Of a stretch of 64,000 nt of DNA, positions 20,258 to 30,096 are shown piece by piece. The first letter of the stretch is position 1; every line of letters starts with the position of its first letter. The notes beneath the pieces were generated by a model. The model was not told the origin of the DNA. It saw only the letters and a list, made by a program, of their open reading frames with translations, and did no database searches. This stretch comes from Kitasatospora cheerisanensis KCTC 2395. Its GTDB lineage: Bacteria > Actinomycetota > Actinomycetes > Streptomycetales > Streptomycetaceae. The position numbers were made by a program, and so were the translations under genes. The stretch is from contig NZ_KK853997.1 in NCBI RefSeq assembly GCF_000696185.1, forward strand, positions 2,760,638 to 2,824,637. The letters are read 5' to 3'.

Positions 20258-20583
20258 AGTGCTCTCTTCAGTACGACGGCACGGTCAGGGCGCGGCTGGT
20301 TGCGCGCGCCCGAAGAAACTCAGGGTACCGGGGATGCGGGGGCGGGATTCAACTCGATAGTGGCACGGGCGGGCGGCCGGGAGGCGGTACCGGGAGTGAA
20401 CAGTCGTGCGTGTTCCGGCGTGTTGGCACCTCGCCCAACCGCGCCGTCGGCCCGGCTCCCGCGCGGAGCGGAGGAGCACGGGCAGCACGAACAGGCCGCG
20501 GGCAAGGGCGCACGGGGCTGCCGCGGGAGGCTCGCGGAAGGTCGCGGGGGTCGCAGTGTGACCCCGGCCCCTCCGAACGCAAG
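20258..20583. other. glyS/znuA divergent intergenic region
   Basis: With the promoter element that follows, this is about 360 bases without a gene. It holds the glyS 5' region (minus) and approaches the znuA promoter (plus). I looked for a T-box leader upstream of glyS (specifier hairpin, TGGNACC-type bulge) and saw none. No other strong structure was seen. Confidence 0.5.
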
Positions 20584-20621
20584 TTGACAATCATTTCCAC
20601 ATAAGATGAGAATGGTTGTCA
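20584..20621 (+). promoter_or_regulatory. znuA promoter with two Zur boxes
   Basis: Two 15-bp 7-1-7 elements, TGACAATCATTTCCA (20585-20599) and TGAGAATGGTTGTCA (20607-20621), resemble the streptomycete Zur box (TGAAAATGATTTTCA-like). The first overlaps a consensus -35 TTGACA (20584-20589); the second overlaps a -10 GAGAAT (20608-20613, spacer 18) and reaches the ATG at 20621. Zinc-loaded Zur bound here would block RNA polymerase completely. Confidence 0.85.
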
Positions 20622-21598
20622 TGAAGATTCGCCGTCTGTCGACCTCGATAGCCCTCGCCGCCATGGCCACGGCCGGCGCGCTCGTGCTCTCCGCCTGTGG
20701 CGGCACCAGCAGCGCGGCGGGCAAGGACGACGGCAAGTTGGACGTGGTGGCGTCGTTCTACCCGATGGAGTTCCTGGCCCGGCAGATCGGCGGGGAGCAC
20801 GTCAAGGTCACCGACCTGACGGCCGCCGGGGTGGAGCCGCACGACCTCGAACTGACGGCCAAGCAGGTCGCCGCGGTGCAGCGCGCCGACGCGGTGATCT
20901 ACCTGAAGGGCCTGCAGCCGACGGTGGACAAGGCCGTCGCGATGACCCACGCCAAGCACGTGGTGGACGCCACCGCCACCTCCCCGCTGGTGGACCACCA
21001 CCTGGACGAGGGCACCGAGCACGAGGACCACGCCGCCGAAGCCGACGGCGCCGAGCACGACCACGAGCACACCGACGCCGCCGGCGACCCGCACATCTGG
21101 CTGGACCCGACCCGGTACGCGGCGGTCGCGAAGACCGTCGGCGCGGAACTCGCCGAGGTCGACCCGGCCAACGCCGCCGACTACCAGCGGAACACCGACA
21201 CCCTGGTCGCCCAACTCGCCTCCCTGGACCAGGAGTTCCGGGACGGCCTGCAGAACGTCAAGACCCGGACCTTCATCACCAGCCACGCCGCCTTCGGCTA
21301 CCTCGCCGACCACTACGGGCTGAACCAGGTGGCGATCAGCGGCGTCGACCCGGAGGCCGAGCCCACCCCGTCCCGGCTGGCCGCGATCCAGCGCGCCGCC
21401 AAGGAGAACGGCGCCACCACCGTCTTCTTCGAGGCCCTGGTCAGTCCCAAGCTGGCCAACACGGTGGCCGGCGACCTCGGCCTGAAGACCGCCGTGCTCG
21501 ACCCCCTGGAGGGGATCAAAGAGCCGGCCGAACACGACTACCTCTCCGTCATGCGGCAGAACCTCGCCAACCTGAGGACCGCCCTCGGCGCGAGCTGA
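20621..21598 (+). CDS. znuA: zinc ABC transporter substrate-binding lipoprotein
   Basis: 325 residues. Lipoprotein signal: basic KIRR, hydrophobic core, lipobox LSAC around residue 24. The mature protein is a cluster-9 (TroA/ZnuA) binding protein: VVASFYPMEFLARQIGGEHV, GVEPHDLELT with metal-ligand His, a His/Asp/Glu-rich loop (about 125-148), GDPHIWLDP, TSHAAFGYLADHYGL and FFEALVSPKLA. It captures zinc outside the cell for ZnuBC. ATG 20606 is also possible, but 20621 gives the normal signal peptide. There is no ribosome site and the predicted transcription start coincides with the ATG, so the mRNA is probably leaderless. Confidence 0.95.
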   Translation: MKIRRLSTSIALAAMATAGALVLSACGGTSSAAGKDDGKLDVVASFYPMEFLARQIGGEHVKVTDLTAAGVEPHDLELTAKQVAAVQRADAVIYLKGLQPTVDKAVAMTHAKHVVDATATSPLVDHHLDEGTEHEDHAAEADGAEHDHEHTDAAGDPHIWLDPTRYAAVAKTVGAELAEVDPANAADYQRNTDTLVAQLASLDQEFRDGLQNVKTRTFITSHAAFGYLADHYGLNQVAISGVDPEAEPTPSRLAAIQRAAKENGATTVFFEALVSPKLANTVAGDLGLKTAVLDPLEGIKEPAEHDYLSVMRQNLANLRTALGAS

Positions 21599-21652
21599 GC
21601 GACCCGCCCCACCGGACCCGGTCCGACGAAGCCGGCAACCCGGCAGCCCCGA

Positions 21653-21723
21653 CCGACCCGACGAACCCGACCACCCGGACGAACCCGATCGGTACGGCCA
21701 ACCCGGCCGACCCGACGAACCCG
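21653..21723 (+). repeat. imperfect 17-nt direct repeats in znuA-znuC spacer
   Basis: CCGACCCGACGAACCCG occurs at 21653-21669 and 21707-21723, with a near copy at 21671-21687. The 170-nt spacer contains no gene; in the znuC frame it is open but has no start codon. The repeats lie inside the znu operon transcript. Confidence 0.7.
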
Positions 21724-21768
21724 CCCGCCCCCCGAATCAACCGGCGCGAGCCGAGCGAGGAACCCACC

Positions 21769-22596
21769 ATGAGTGCTGTCATCTCCACGGCAGACTCCGA
21801 CCGGCTGCAGCCGTCCTCCGCCGAGGACGCGGAGCCGGCGGTCGTCAGCCTCCGGGGCGCGGTCGCCGCCGTCGGCGGTCGGCCGGTGCTGCGCGGCGTC
21901 GACCTCACCGTCCGGCCCGGCGAAGTGGTGGCGCTGCTGGGCGCCAACGGATCCGGCAAGTCCACCACCGTGAAGAGCGTCATCGGCTCGGTGCCGCTGG
22001 AGCAGGGCCGCCTGGAGCTGTTCGGCCGGCCGCTGCGCAAGTTCCGGGCCTGGCACCGGATCGGCTACGTGCCGCAGCGCACCACCGCGGCCGGCGGGGT
22101 GCCGGCGACGGTGCGCGAGGTGGTCTCCACCGGGCGGCTGCCGCAGCACGGCCTGCTGCCGTTCCGCCGCAAGGACCGCGCCGCGGTGGACCGGGCGCTC
22201 ACCGCCGTCGGCATGCAGGACCGGGCCGGCGACGGTGTGGCCAACCTGTCCGGCGGGCAGCACCAGCGGGTGCTGATCGCCCGCGCCCTGGTCGGCGTGC
22301 CCGACCTGCTGATCATGGACGAGCCGATGGCCGGCGTGGACGTGGACAGCCAGCAGGTGCTCGCCGACATCCTGCGCACCGAGGTGGAGCGCGGCTGCGC
22401 GGTGCTCCTGGTGCTGCACGAACTCGGGCCGCTGGAGCCGCTGATCGACCGGGCCGTGGTGCTGCGCGACGGCTGCGTCGCCCACGACGGTCCGCCGCCG
22501 CGGGGTGTCGGCCAGCACGCGCTGCCCGGCCACGACCACGTCCACCCGCACGCCGACGACCACCACCACCGCACCACCCAGGGACTGCTGGCATGA
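21769..22596 (+). CDS. znuC: zinc ABC transporter ATP-binding protein
   Basis: 275 residues, ATG 21769 after GCGAGGAA. Walker A GANGSGKST (58-66), Q-loop GYVPQR, signature LSGGQHQR, Walker B LLIMDEP, D-loop GVDVDSQQ and switch His in VLHELGPLE are all intact. The last 30 residues are unusually His-rich (HDHVHPHADDHHHR), which may buffer or sense zinc at the cytoplasmic side. It powers ZnuB-mediated import. Its stop overlaps the znuB start (ATGA). Confidence 0.95.
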   Translation: MSAVISTADSDRLQPSSAEDAEPAVVSLRGAVAAVGGRPVLRGVDLTVRPGEVVALLGANGSGKSTTVKSVIGSVPLEQGRLELFGRPLRKFRAWHRIGYVPQRTTAAGGVPATVREVVSTGRLPQHGLLPFRRKDRAAVDRALTAVGMQDRAGDGVANLSGGQHQRVLIARALVGVPDLLIMDEPMAGVDVDSQQVLADILRTEVERGCAVLLVLHELGPLEPLIDRAVVLRDGCVAHDGPPPRGVGQHALPGHDHVHPHADDHHHRTTQGLLA

Positions 22597-23540
22597 TCGA
22601 GATGTTCCAACCCGACTTCATGCAGCGGGCGTTCCTCGCCGCGGTGCTGGTCGGCATCACCGCCCCCTCGGTCGGCATCTACCTGGTGCAGCGCCGCCAG
22701 GCGCTGATGGGCGACGGCATCGGGCACGTCGCGCTGACGGGTGTCGGCCTCGGCTTCCTGTTCCAGGCCAACCCGATCTGGATGGCCGTGCTGGTCTGCG
22801 TGCTCGGCGCGATCGTGATGGAGCTGGTCCGCGCCCGCGGCAACCAGCGCGGCGACATCGCGCTGGCGATGCTGTTCTACGGCGGCATGGCGGGCGGCAA
22901 GCTGCTCGTCTCGATGAGCAGCCAGGCCGGTTCCGGCAGCCTGGAGAGCTACCTGTGGGGTTCCATCCTCACCGTCTCCCCCGGCGACCTGGCGGTGATC
23001 GGCGCCCTGGCGGCGGTGGTCGTCGCGGTCACCGCGGGCCTGCGCCGCCAGCTCTTCGCGGTCTGCCAGGACGAGGAGTTCGCCCGGGTCACCGGCCTGC
23101 CGGTGCGGGTGCTCAACCTGCTGCTCGCGGTGATGGCCGCGGTCACCGTGACCGTCGCCATGCGGGTGGTCGGCCTGCTGCTGGTCAGTGCGCTGATGGT
23201 GGTTCCGGTCGCGGCGGCCCAGCAGTTGACGCGTTCCTTCGCGGCCACCCAGGCCGCCGCGGTGGCCGTCGGCGTGACGGCGGCGCTGCTCGGCGTCGGC
23301 ACCTCGTACCAGGCCGACCTGCCGTCCGGTCCGACCATCGTGATCCTGGCGATCCTGGCCTTCGCCCTGTTCAGCGCGGTCGCCGCGCCGCTGGCCCGGC
23401 GCCGGCACCGGATCACTGCCGAACACGGCCCTGCGGTGTGCGACGTCGCGCTGCCGGAGCAGGACGGGAAGGAGCCGGCGGCGCAGGCCCCGGCCTCGGC
23501 CTCGGGGGAGACGCTGTCAAGTCGGGGGCTGGCACAATGA
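22593..23540 (+). CDS. znuB: zinc ABC transporter permease
   Basis: 315 residues with about eight membrane helices of the ABC-3 (ZnuB/TroCD) family. SVGIYLVQRRQALMGDGIGHVALTGVGLGFL is the typical N-terminal block, GDIALAMLFYGGMAGG and SLESYLWGSILTVS lie in the centre, and the EEFARVTGLPVRVLN loop is the ZnuC-contact region. The C-terminal 40 residues are a hydrophilic tail longer than usual. It forms the channel for zinc and is translationally coupled to znuC. Confidence 0.95.
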   Translation: MIEMFQPDFMQRAFLAAVLVGITAPSVGIYLVQRRQALMGDGIGHVALTGVGLGFLFQANPIWMAVLVCVLGAIVMELVRARGNQRGDIALAMLFYGGMAGGKLLVSMSSQAGSGSLESYLWGSILTVSPGDLAVIGALAAVVVAVTAGLRRQLFAVCQDEEFARVTGLPVRVLNLLLAVMAAVTVTVAMRVVGLLLVSALMVVPVAAAQQLTRSFAATQAAAVAVGVTAALLGVGTSYQADLPSGPTIVILAILAFALFSAVAAPLARRRHRITAEHGPAVCDVALPEQDGKEPAAQAPASASGETLSSRGLAQ

Positions 23541-23575
23541 TGTGCGATACCACCCGATCAGCAGGAGGACCCACG

Positions 23576-23998
23576 GTGACCACCGCAGGCCCGTCGCCGC
23601 GCGCTCGATCGACTCGGCAGCGCACCGCCGTCTCGGCGGTCCTGGACGAGGTCGAGGATTTCCGCAGCGCGCAGGAACTGCACGACATGCTCAAGCACCG
23701 GGGCGACTCGGTGGGTCTGACCACCGTGTACCGCACGCTCCAGTCCCTCGCCGAGGCCGGTGAGGTGGACGTGCTGCGCACCGCCGAGGGCGAGGCGGTC
23801 TACCGCCGGTGCAGCAGCGGGCACCACCACCACCTGGTGTGCCGGCACTGCGGGGCGACCGTCGAGGTCGAGGGGCCGGCGGTGGAGCGCTGGGCCAACG
23901 CCGTCGCCGCGGAGCACGGGTTCAGCGACATCGCGCACACCCTGGAGATCTTCGGCACCTGCGGCGAGTGCGCCGCGAAGCGCCGGCCTTCCGAGTAG
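23576..23998 (+). CDS. zur: Fur-family zinc uptake regulator Zur
   Basis: 140 residues, GTG 23576 behind GCAGGAGG. The N-terminal winged helix (about 10-80) has AQELHDMLKHRGDSVGLTTVYRTLQSLAEAGEVD. The metal/dimerisation domain has HHHHLVCRHCG (Cys89, Cys92) and CGEC (Cys129, Cys132), the structural zinc site, plus the His-rich regulatory site. Zinc-loaded Zur should repress the znu operon through the boxes at 20585-20621. It lies 35 bases after znuB, so it is part of the same operon and autoregulated. Confidence 0.95.
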   Translation: MTTAGPSPRARSTRQRTAVSAVLDEVEDFRSAQELHDMLKHRGDSVGLTTVYRTLQSLAEAGEVDVLRTAEGEAVYRRCSSGHHHHLVCRHCGATVEVEGPAVERWANAVAAEHGFSDIAHTLEIFGTCGECAAKRRPSE

Positions 23999-24010
23999 AC
24001 GCCGCAGCGC

Positions 24011-24063
24011 ACGACGGCGAGGGCCCGGATCGGGGAAAGTCCGATCCGGGCCCTCGCCGTCGT
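24011..24063. terminator. perfect 23-bp bidirectional terminator
   Basis: The arms 24011-24033 and 24041-24063 are fully complementary with a 7-nt loop. It lies between the convergent zur and uppS genes. Between it and uppS are short direct repeats (CGTGCGCAGT twice, near 24110-24130). Confidence 0.85.
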
Positions 24064-24146
24064 GCGGGGCAGTGCGGCGCCGGGCGGAGCCGTGCAGCAC
24101 GGTCCAGAGCCGTGCGCAGTCGTGCGCAGTCGCGCAGACCGTGCCG

Positions 24147-24980
24147 TCAGCGCTGCGGCGGCACCTCGGCGCCGGCCTGGTCGTTCGGAATGGCCCCGCC
24201 GAAGCGGCGGTCGCGGCGGGCGTACTGCTCGCAGGCGCGCCACAGGTCGCGGCGGTCGAAGTCGGGCCAGAGCACGTCCTGGAACACCAGCTCGGCATAC
24301 GCGGACTGCCAGGCCAGGAAGTTGGAGGTGCGCTGCTCGCCGCTGGGGCGCAGGAAGAGGTCCACGTCCGGCATGTCCGGGTAGTAGAGGTACTTCGCGA
24401 ACAGCTTCTCGTTGACCTTCTCCGGGTTGAGCTTCCCGGCGGCGACGTCGCGGGCGATGGCCAGGGCGGCGTCGGCGATCTCGGCCCGGCCGCCGTAGTT
24501 GACGCAGAAGTACAGCGTCATGGCGTCGTTGTTCTTGGTCTGCTCCTGGGCGACCTGGAGTTCCTGGACGACGCTCTTCCACATCTTCGGCATCCGGCCG
24601 ACCCAGCGGATCCGGATGCCCAGGGCGTCCATCTCGTCGCGGCGGCGGCGGATCACGTCCCGGTTGAAGTTCATCAGGAACTTCACTTCCTCCGGGGATC
24701 GCTTCCAGTTCTCGGTGGAGAAGGCGTACAGCGACAGGTTCTTGACGCCGAGCTCCAGGCAGCCGCGCAGCACGTCGAGGACGACGCCCTCGCCGATCTT
24801 GTGGCCCTCGGTGCGGGGCAGGCCGCGCTCCTTGGCCCAGCGGCCGTTGCCGTCCATGACCACCGCGACGTGGTTCGGGACCAGCTCGCCGGGGATCTTC
24901 GGCGGCTTCGCGCCGCTGGGGTGCGGGGCGGGGGCTTCGTACGTCCGCTGCTTGCTGCCGAAGAGCCGTCGCGCGACCAT
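24147..24980 (-). CDS. uppS: isoprenyl transferase (undecaprenyl/decaprenyl diphosphate synthase type)
   Basis: 277 residues. A cis-prenyltransferase making the polyprenyl carrier for cell-wall synthesis. Motifs: [13 protein letters not shown] (catalytic Asp43), [35 protein letters not shown] and the C-terminal [24 protein letters not shown] signature with Glu for Mg2+. ATG 24978-24980 has GGAGAAG seven bases upstream. It lies two bases after the recO stop, so the two are co-transcribed. Cytoplasmic, membrane-associated product. Confidence 0.95.
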   Translation of the reverse strand: MVARRLFGSKQRTYEAPAPHPSGAKPPKIPGELVPNHVAVVMDGNGRWAKERGLPRTEGHKIGEGVVLDVLRGCLELGVKNLSLYAFSTENWKRSPEEVKFLMNFNRDVIRRRRDEMDALGIRIRWVGRMPKMWKSVVQELQVAQEQTKNNDAMTLYFCVNYGGRAEIADAALAIARDVAAGKLNPEKVNEKLFAKYLYYPDMPDVDLFLRPSGEQRTSNFLAWQSAYAELVFQDVLWPDFDRRDLWRACEQYARRDRRFGGAIPNDQAGAEVPPQR

Positions 24981-24982
24981 GT

Positions 24983-25729
24983 TCACTTCTCCACGTATCT
25001 CATCGAGCGGATGCCCCGCTCCAGGTGCCACTGCAGGTAGGCGGCCACCAGCCCGCTGCCCTCCCGCCAGTACCGCGGTTCGCAGGCGTCGGCGGTCTGC
25101 CAGTCGCCGGACAGCAGTGCGCCGAGCAGTACCAGTGTCTCAGGGGAGGGTACGGCACTTCCGGGTACCCGGCAGTCGCCGCACAGCACGCCGCCGGCCT
25201 GGAGGGAGAAGAACCGGTTGGGGCCGGGCAGTCCGCAGCGGGCGCAGTCGGTGAAGCTCGCGCCGTAGCCGTTGACGGCGAGCGAGCGCAGCAGGAAGGC
25301 GTCCAGCACCAGGTGCGACTGGTGGGTGCCGCCGGCCAGCGTGCGCAGGCCGCCGACCAGCAGCAGGTACTGCTGGACGGCGGGTTGGCCCTCGTTCTCG
25401 GCGAAGCGTTCGGCGGTCTCCAGCATCGCGGTGCCGGCGGTGTAGCGGGTGTAGTCGTCGACGATCCGGGCGCCGTAGGGGGCGATGGTCTCCACCTGGG
25501 TGCACAACGGCAGGGTGCGGCCGACGAGTTCGCTGCCGCGGCTGAAGAACTGGATGTCGACGTGCGAGAACGGTTCGAGGCGCGCGCCGAACTTCGACTT
25601 GGTCCGGCGCACGCCGCGCGCCACCGCCCGGACCTTGCCGTGCTGGCGGGTCAGGAAGGTGATGATCCGGTCGGCCTCGCCGAGCTTCTGGGTGCGCAGC
25701 ACGATGCCGTCGTCGCGGTAGAGACTCAT
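24983..25729 (-). CDS. recO: DNA repair protein RecO
   Basis: 248 residues, ATG 25727-25729 (the frame is open further, but [23 protein letters not shown] is the family start). The N-terminal OB fold (1-80) binds DNA, followed by a helical domain. A zinc-finger pair, CARCG (Cys162, Cys165) and CGDC (Cys183, Cys186), is present. RecO loads RecA on gapped DNA with RecR. GACAAT lies 16-11 bases before the ATG, so the 5' leader is very short. Confidence 0.95.
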   Translation of the reverse strand: MSLYRDDGIVLRTQKLGEADRIITFLTRQHGKVRAVARGVRRTKSKFGARLEPFSHVDIQFFSRGSELVGRTLPLCTQVETIAPYGARIVDDYTRYTAGTAMLETAERFAENEGQPAVQQYLLLVGGLRTLAGGTHQSHLVLDAFLLRSLAVNGYGASFTDCARCGLPGPNRFFSLQAGGVLCGDCRVPGSAVPSPETLVLLGALLSGDWQTADACEPRYWREGSGLVAAYLQWHLERGIRSMRYVEK

Positions 25730-25898
25730 GGTGGTTCCCATTGTCCCGTACCGCACCGACAGGAAGGCGGGGGACGGCCGAGGGCGGCGGGGCGCGCAGC
25801 CGTGAGCCCGCACCGGGGTTGTGGGGCTTTCACCCGTGCGGTGCGGGTCACGGCGGGCCCGGGAGGGGGGAGTTCGGGCCCGGCTCGGGGGTGGGACG

Positions 25899-26564
25899 TC
25901 AGTGCGGGGCGCGGGTGGCCGCCTCCAGCAGCTGGTCGACCTGCGCGCCGGTGAGGGCGAGGCAGCGGCCGATCACGGCGAGCGCGGCCCGCTCCTGCGG
26001 GAGGTAGCGTCCGTCGGCGAGGGCGACCATCGCGCCGAGGGTGAGCAGCCGTTCGCGGCCCTGGACCAGCAGGTGCGGGGCGAGCGGTTCGAGGGCGGCG
26101 TGCAGTTCGACGGCCAGGCCGCCGCCCTCGACGTCCACGTCGAGGGGTTCGCCGCTGGTGTGTCCGGAGAGCGCGGCGAGCGAGGCCAGCACCTGGGCCT
26201 CGCCGCAGTCGTCGAAGCCGGCTTCCTTGATGACGGTGCAGGCGGCTTCCCGTCCGCTGCGGCTGCCGGTGCCGCCGGCGGCGAGCGCGGCCAGGGCGAC
26301 GGTGTACTGCGCGTCGCGGAGCATCGCGCCGAGCCGGACCGAGGTGAGCTGGTCCAGGGTGTCAGTGCTGTGGCGGCCGCCGCAGGAGGTGCACTGGACG
26401 GAGCGGACCACGGCGCCGAACGGCAGGACCGGGGTGCCGAGCAACCGCAGCCACCGCCGGCCGTGCTGCCGGCGGTAGTTGCGGTCCCCGCCGCAGCCCG
26501 GGCAGAAGAATTCACCGAGGACATCCGTCCGCCAGCGAGGGCGGACACCCCACAACCCTGTCAC
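25899..26564 (-). CDS. TerB-like protein with N-terminal zinc ribbon
   Basis: 221 residues, GTG 26562-26564 after GGGGAG. The first 65 residues hold a zinc ribbon (FFCPGCGGDRNY and CTSCGG) with a basic stretch between the Cys pairs. From about 75 a TerB/tellurite-resistance all-helical domain follows (LGAMLRDAQYTVALAALAAG; LLTLGAMVALADGRYLPQERAALAVIGRCLALT). TerB domains bind metal at the membrane in other bacteria. No other ter gene is nearby, so the tellurite label should not be taken literally. Confidence 0.85.
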   Translation of the reverse strand: MTGLWGVRPRWRTDVLGEFFCPGCGGDRNYRRQHGRRWLRLLGTPVLPFGAVVRSVQCTSCGGRHSTDTLDQLTSVRLGAMLRDAQYTVALAALAAGGTGSRSGREAACTVIKEAGFDDCGEAQVLASLAALSGHTSGEPLDVDVEGGGLAVELHAALEPLAPHLLVQGRERLLTLGAMVALADGRYLPQERAALAVIGRCLALTGAQVDQLLEAATRAPH

Positions 26565-26892
26565 GGCGCCACTCCCCAGACATGGCAGGCGGCCTGCGCA
26601 TCAATGGGCAGGTCACGCGACCGGACGCCGTGGTCGTCCCACCGACCCCGGTTCCGGTCCGTCGATGTTGCCACGGTTACCGGCCCGTGTCAGCACCCTG
26701 AACGGGTGCCGAGGGGAAAATTTGTGACCGGCGACACACCTCACGGGCGTGGCCCCGAACGTTACTTGACGGTACGTCAGCAACGGCCCGCGAACACCCC
26801 GCCGGCCACCTGCGACCGCCCCGCCCGACCGTCCGCGACCGCCCCGGCCGACCGCCCGGCAAGGTTCGCCGGGGCGGTCGGCCGACCGCAGG
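26565..26892. other. intergenic region between leuA end and TerB-like gene start
   Basis: 328 bases without a gene. The right end carries the leuA terminator. TGACG-GTA-CGTCA (26767-26779) is a 13-bp inverted repeat that could be an operator for the TerB-like gene, though it lies 200 bases from its start. Nothing else is recognised. Confidence 0.45.
26845..26884 (-). terminator. leuA terminator hairpin
   Basis: A 13-bp stem (26845-26857 with 26872-26884), extended by an inner GGC/GCC with one bulged base, starts nine bases after the leuA stop. The loop is about 7 nt. No T tract is present. Confidence 0.7.
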
Positions 26893-28820
<1,928 letters not shown>

Positions 28821-28839
<19 letters not shown>

Positions 28840-28868
28840 CAGCTAAGAAGAAGCAGCCGGATACGCAT
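28821..28868 (-). CDS. leuL: leu leader peptide
   Basis: A 15-codon ORF, MRIRLLLLSCRGEGL, with four consecutive Leu codons (CTG CTT CTT CTT) and a final CTG. Three of these are CTT, a rare codon in this G+C-rich genome, which would sharpen stalling when Leu-tRNA is low. It starts 191 bases ahead of leuA, just downstream of a likely -10 (TACAGT), so its transcript leader is very short or absent. Its own 3' half supplies one arm of the attenuator. Confidence 0.85.
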
Positions 28869-29051
28869 GATGTCGTCACTGTAACCCGGCCGGAGACCCG
28901 GCCGCAGTGAGCGCCGCCACGATCCCACCCAGTGAGACGGCGTCCGGCTGCCGGACCGTGACCGGACGGGCACGGAGCGACTGCCCGGCGGGTGCGGCAA
29001 GTTGGTGAAAAGCCTCGGCAAACCCGTTCGCCGCCCTGCACACTGACAACC

Positions 29052-29318
29052 ATGCGTATCCAGGTCACCCGCACCGGCGGGTTCGCCGGCCTGCTCCGGT
29101 ATGCCGAGATGGACACCGAGGCGCGCCCGGACGCCCCGCACGTGCACGCGCTGGCGCGCGAGGCGATGGCCGGCGGGCTGCGCGCGCCCGCGTACGGCGT
29201 GCCCGACGGCTTCCACTACGAGATCACCGTGGACGGCCGCACCGTGCACTGCGCCGACCCCAAGCTGACCGACTCGCAGCGCGAACTCGTCGGCCTGGTG
29301 CTGCGCGAGGGCGCCTGA
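29052..29318 (+). CDS. emfourin (protealysin inhibitor family)
   Basis: 88 residues from ATG 29052. IQVTRTGGFAGLLRYAEMDTE and the C-terminal HYEITVDGRTVHCADPKLTDSQRELVGLVL match emfourin, a small intracellular inhibitor of M4 metallopeptidases (protealysin-like). In many genomes it is paired with an M4 peptidase gene. No peptidase of that family is in this window, so the target must be elsewhere, or the protein has another role. There is no clear ribosome site. Confidence 0.85.
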   Translation: MRIQVTRTGGFAGLLRYAEMDTEARPDAPHVHALAREAMAGGLRAPAYGVPDGFHYEITVDGRTVHCADPKLTDSQRELVGLVLREGA

Positions 29319-29345
29319 AGCACCCGGCCGGCACGCCGGCAGCGG

Positions 29346-30059
29346 TCAGAGCCAGCCGTCCAGCGAGGCCAGGAACCCGGCCGGGTCGTCCCGGTGGATG
29401 CAGTGCCCGGCCCCCGGGACGGTCCGCACCTCGAAGCCCCGGCGGCGCAGCTCGGCGGCCTCCTCGGGCGTCACCAGGACGCTCGGGTCGGCGAGTTGGA
29501 CCAGCGAGGGGACGGCCGGGGAGCCCGGCAGCACGGACAGTTCGGGGTGCGCCCACAGGCCGACGGCGGTGTCGCTGTCCCAGGCGGCGAGGCCGGCGAG
29601 TTCGGCGTCCACGTCCTCCGCGGCCCAGTCGGGGTGCATGGTGGTGATGAACTGCCGGGTGACGAAGCGCTTGAAGCCGACGAACGGCTCCGGGCCCATC
29701 CCGGGCCGGTCGTAGACGAAGGCGGGGTCGCTGTAGACGGCCCGGTCGGGCTTGAGCCGGTCCACGGCCCGCCAGAGCGCGAGCGCGCCCATCGAGTGGC
29801 CGACGGCCAGCGCGGCCCCGGCGGGCAGCGTGTCGGCGAGGTCCTCGGCGAACTGCTCGGGCCCGTAGCGGTCGGCGGCGGTGGCGCCCTCGCCGCGCGG
29901 CGAGGCGCCGTGGCCGCGCAGGTCGACGCCGATCACCCGGTAGCCGCGCTCGGCGAGGGCGGGGCCGATCACCCGCCAGGTGCGGTGGTCGGACTGGATA
30001 CCGTGGATCAGCAGGGCGGTCCGGTCGCCCCCGCCCCACTCGTGGGTGTGCAGCTTCAC
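29346..30059 (-). CDS. alpha/beta hydrolase
   Basis: 237 residues, GTG 30057-30059 after a strong GGGGAGGGG. Alpha/beta fold with oxyanion region LLIHGIQSDHRTW, nucleophile elbow GHSMG (Ser89) and GAGHCIH (His219). RVIGVDLRGHGAS is typical. The acid is probably in the QLADPSVLV strand. A cap domain lies between about 110 and 175. Substrate unknown. It is 37 bases downstream of era and could be co-transcribed with it. Confidence 0.85.
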   Translation of the reverse strand: MKLHTHEWGGGDRTALLIHGIQSDHRTWRVIGPALAERGYRVIGVDLRGHGASPRGEGATAADRYGPEQFAEDLADTLPAGAALAVGHSMGALALWRAVDRLKPDRAVYSDPAFVYDRPGMGPEPFVGFKRFVTRQFITTMHPDWAAEDVDAELAGLAAWDSDTAVGLWAHPELSVLPGSPAVPSLVQLADPSVLVTPEEAAELRRRGFEVRTVPGAGHCIHRDDPAGFLASLDGWL

Positions 30060-30096
30060 GACCGGCCCCTCCCCTGTACGACTGTCCGACGCCCCG

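Noticed and set aside
20258..20583. A possible T-box riboswitch upstream of glyS
   Set aside because: No specifier hairpin or TGGNACC-type sequence was seen in the glyS leader.
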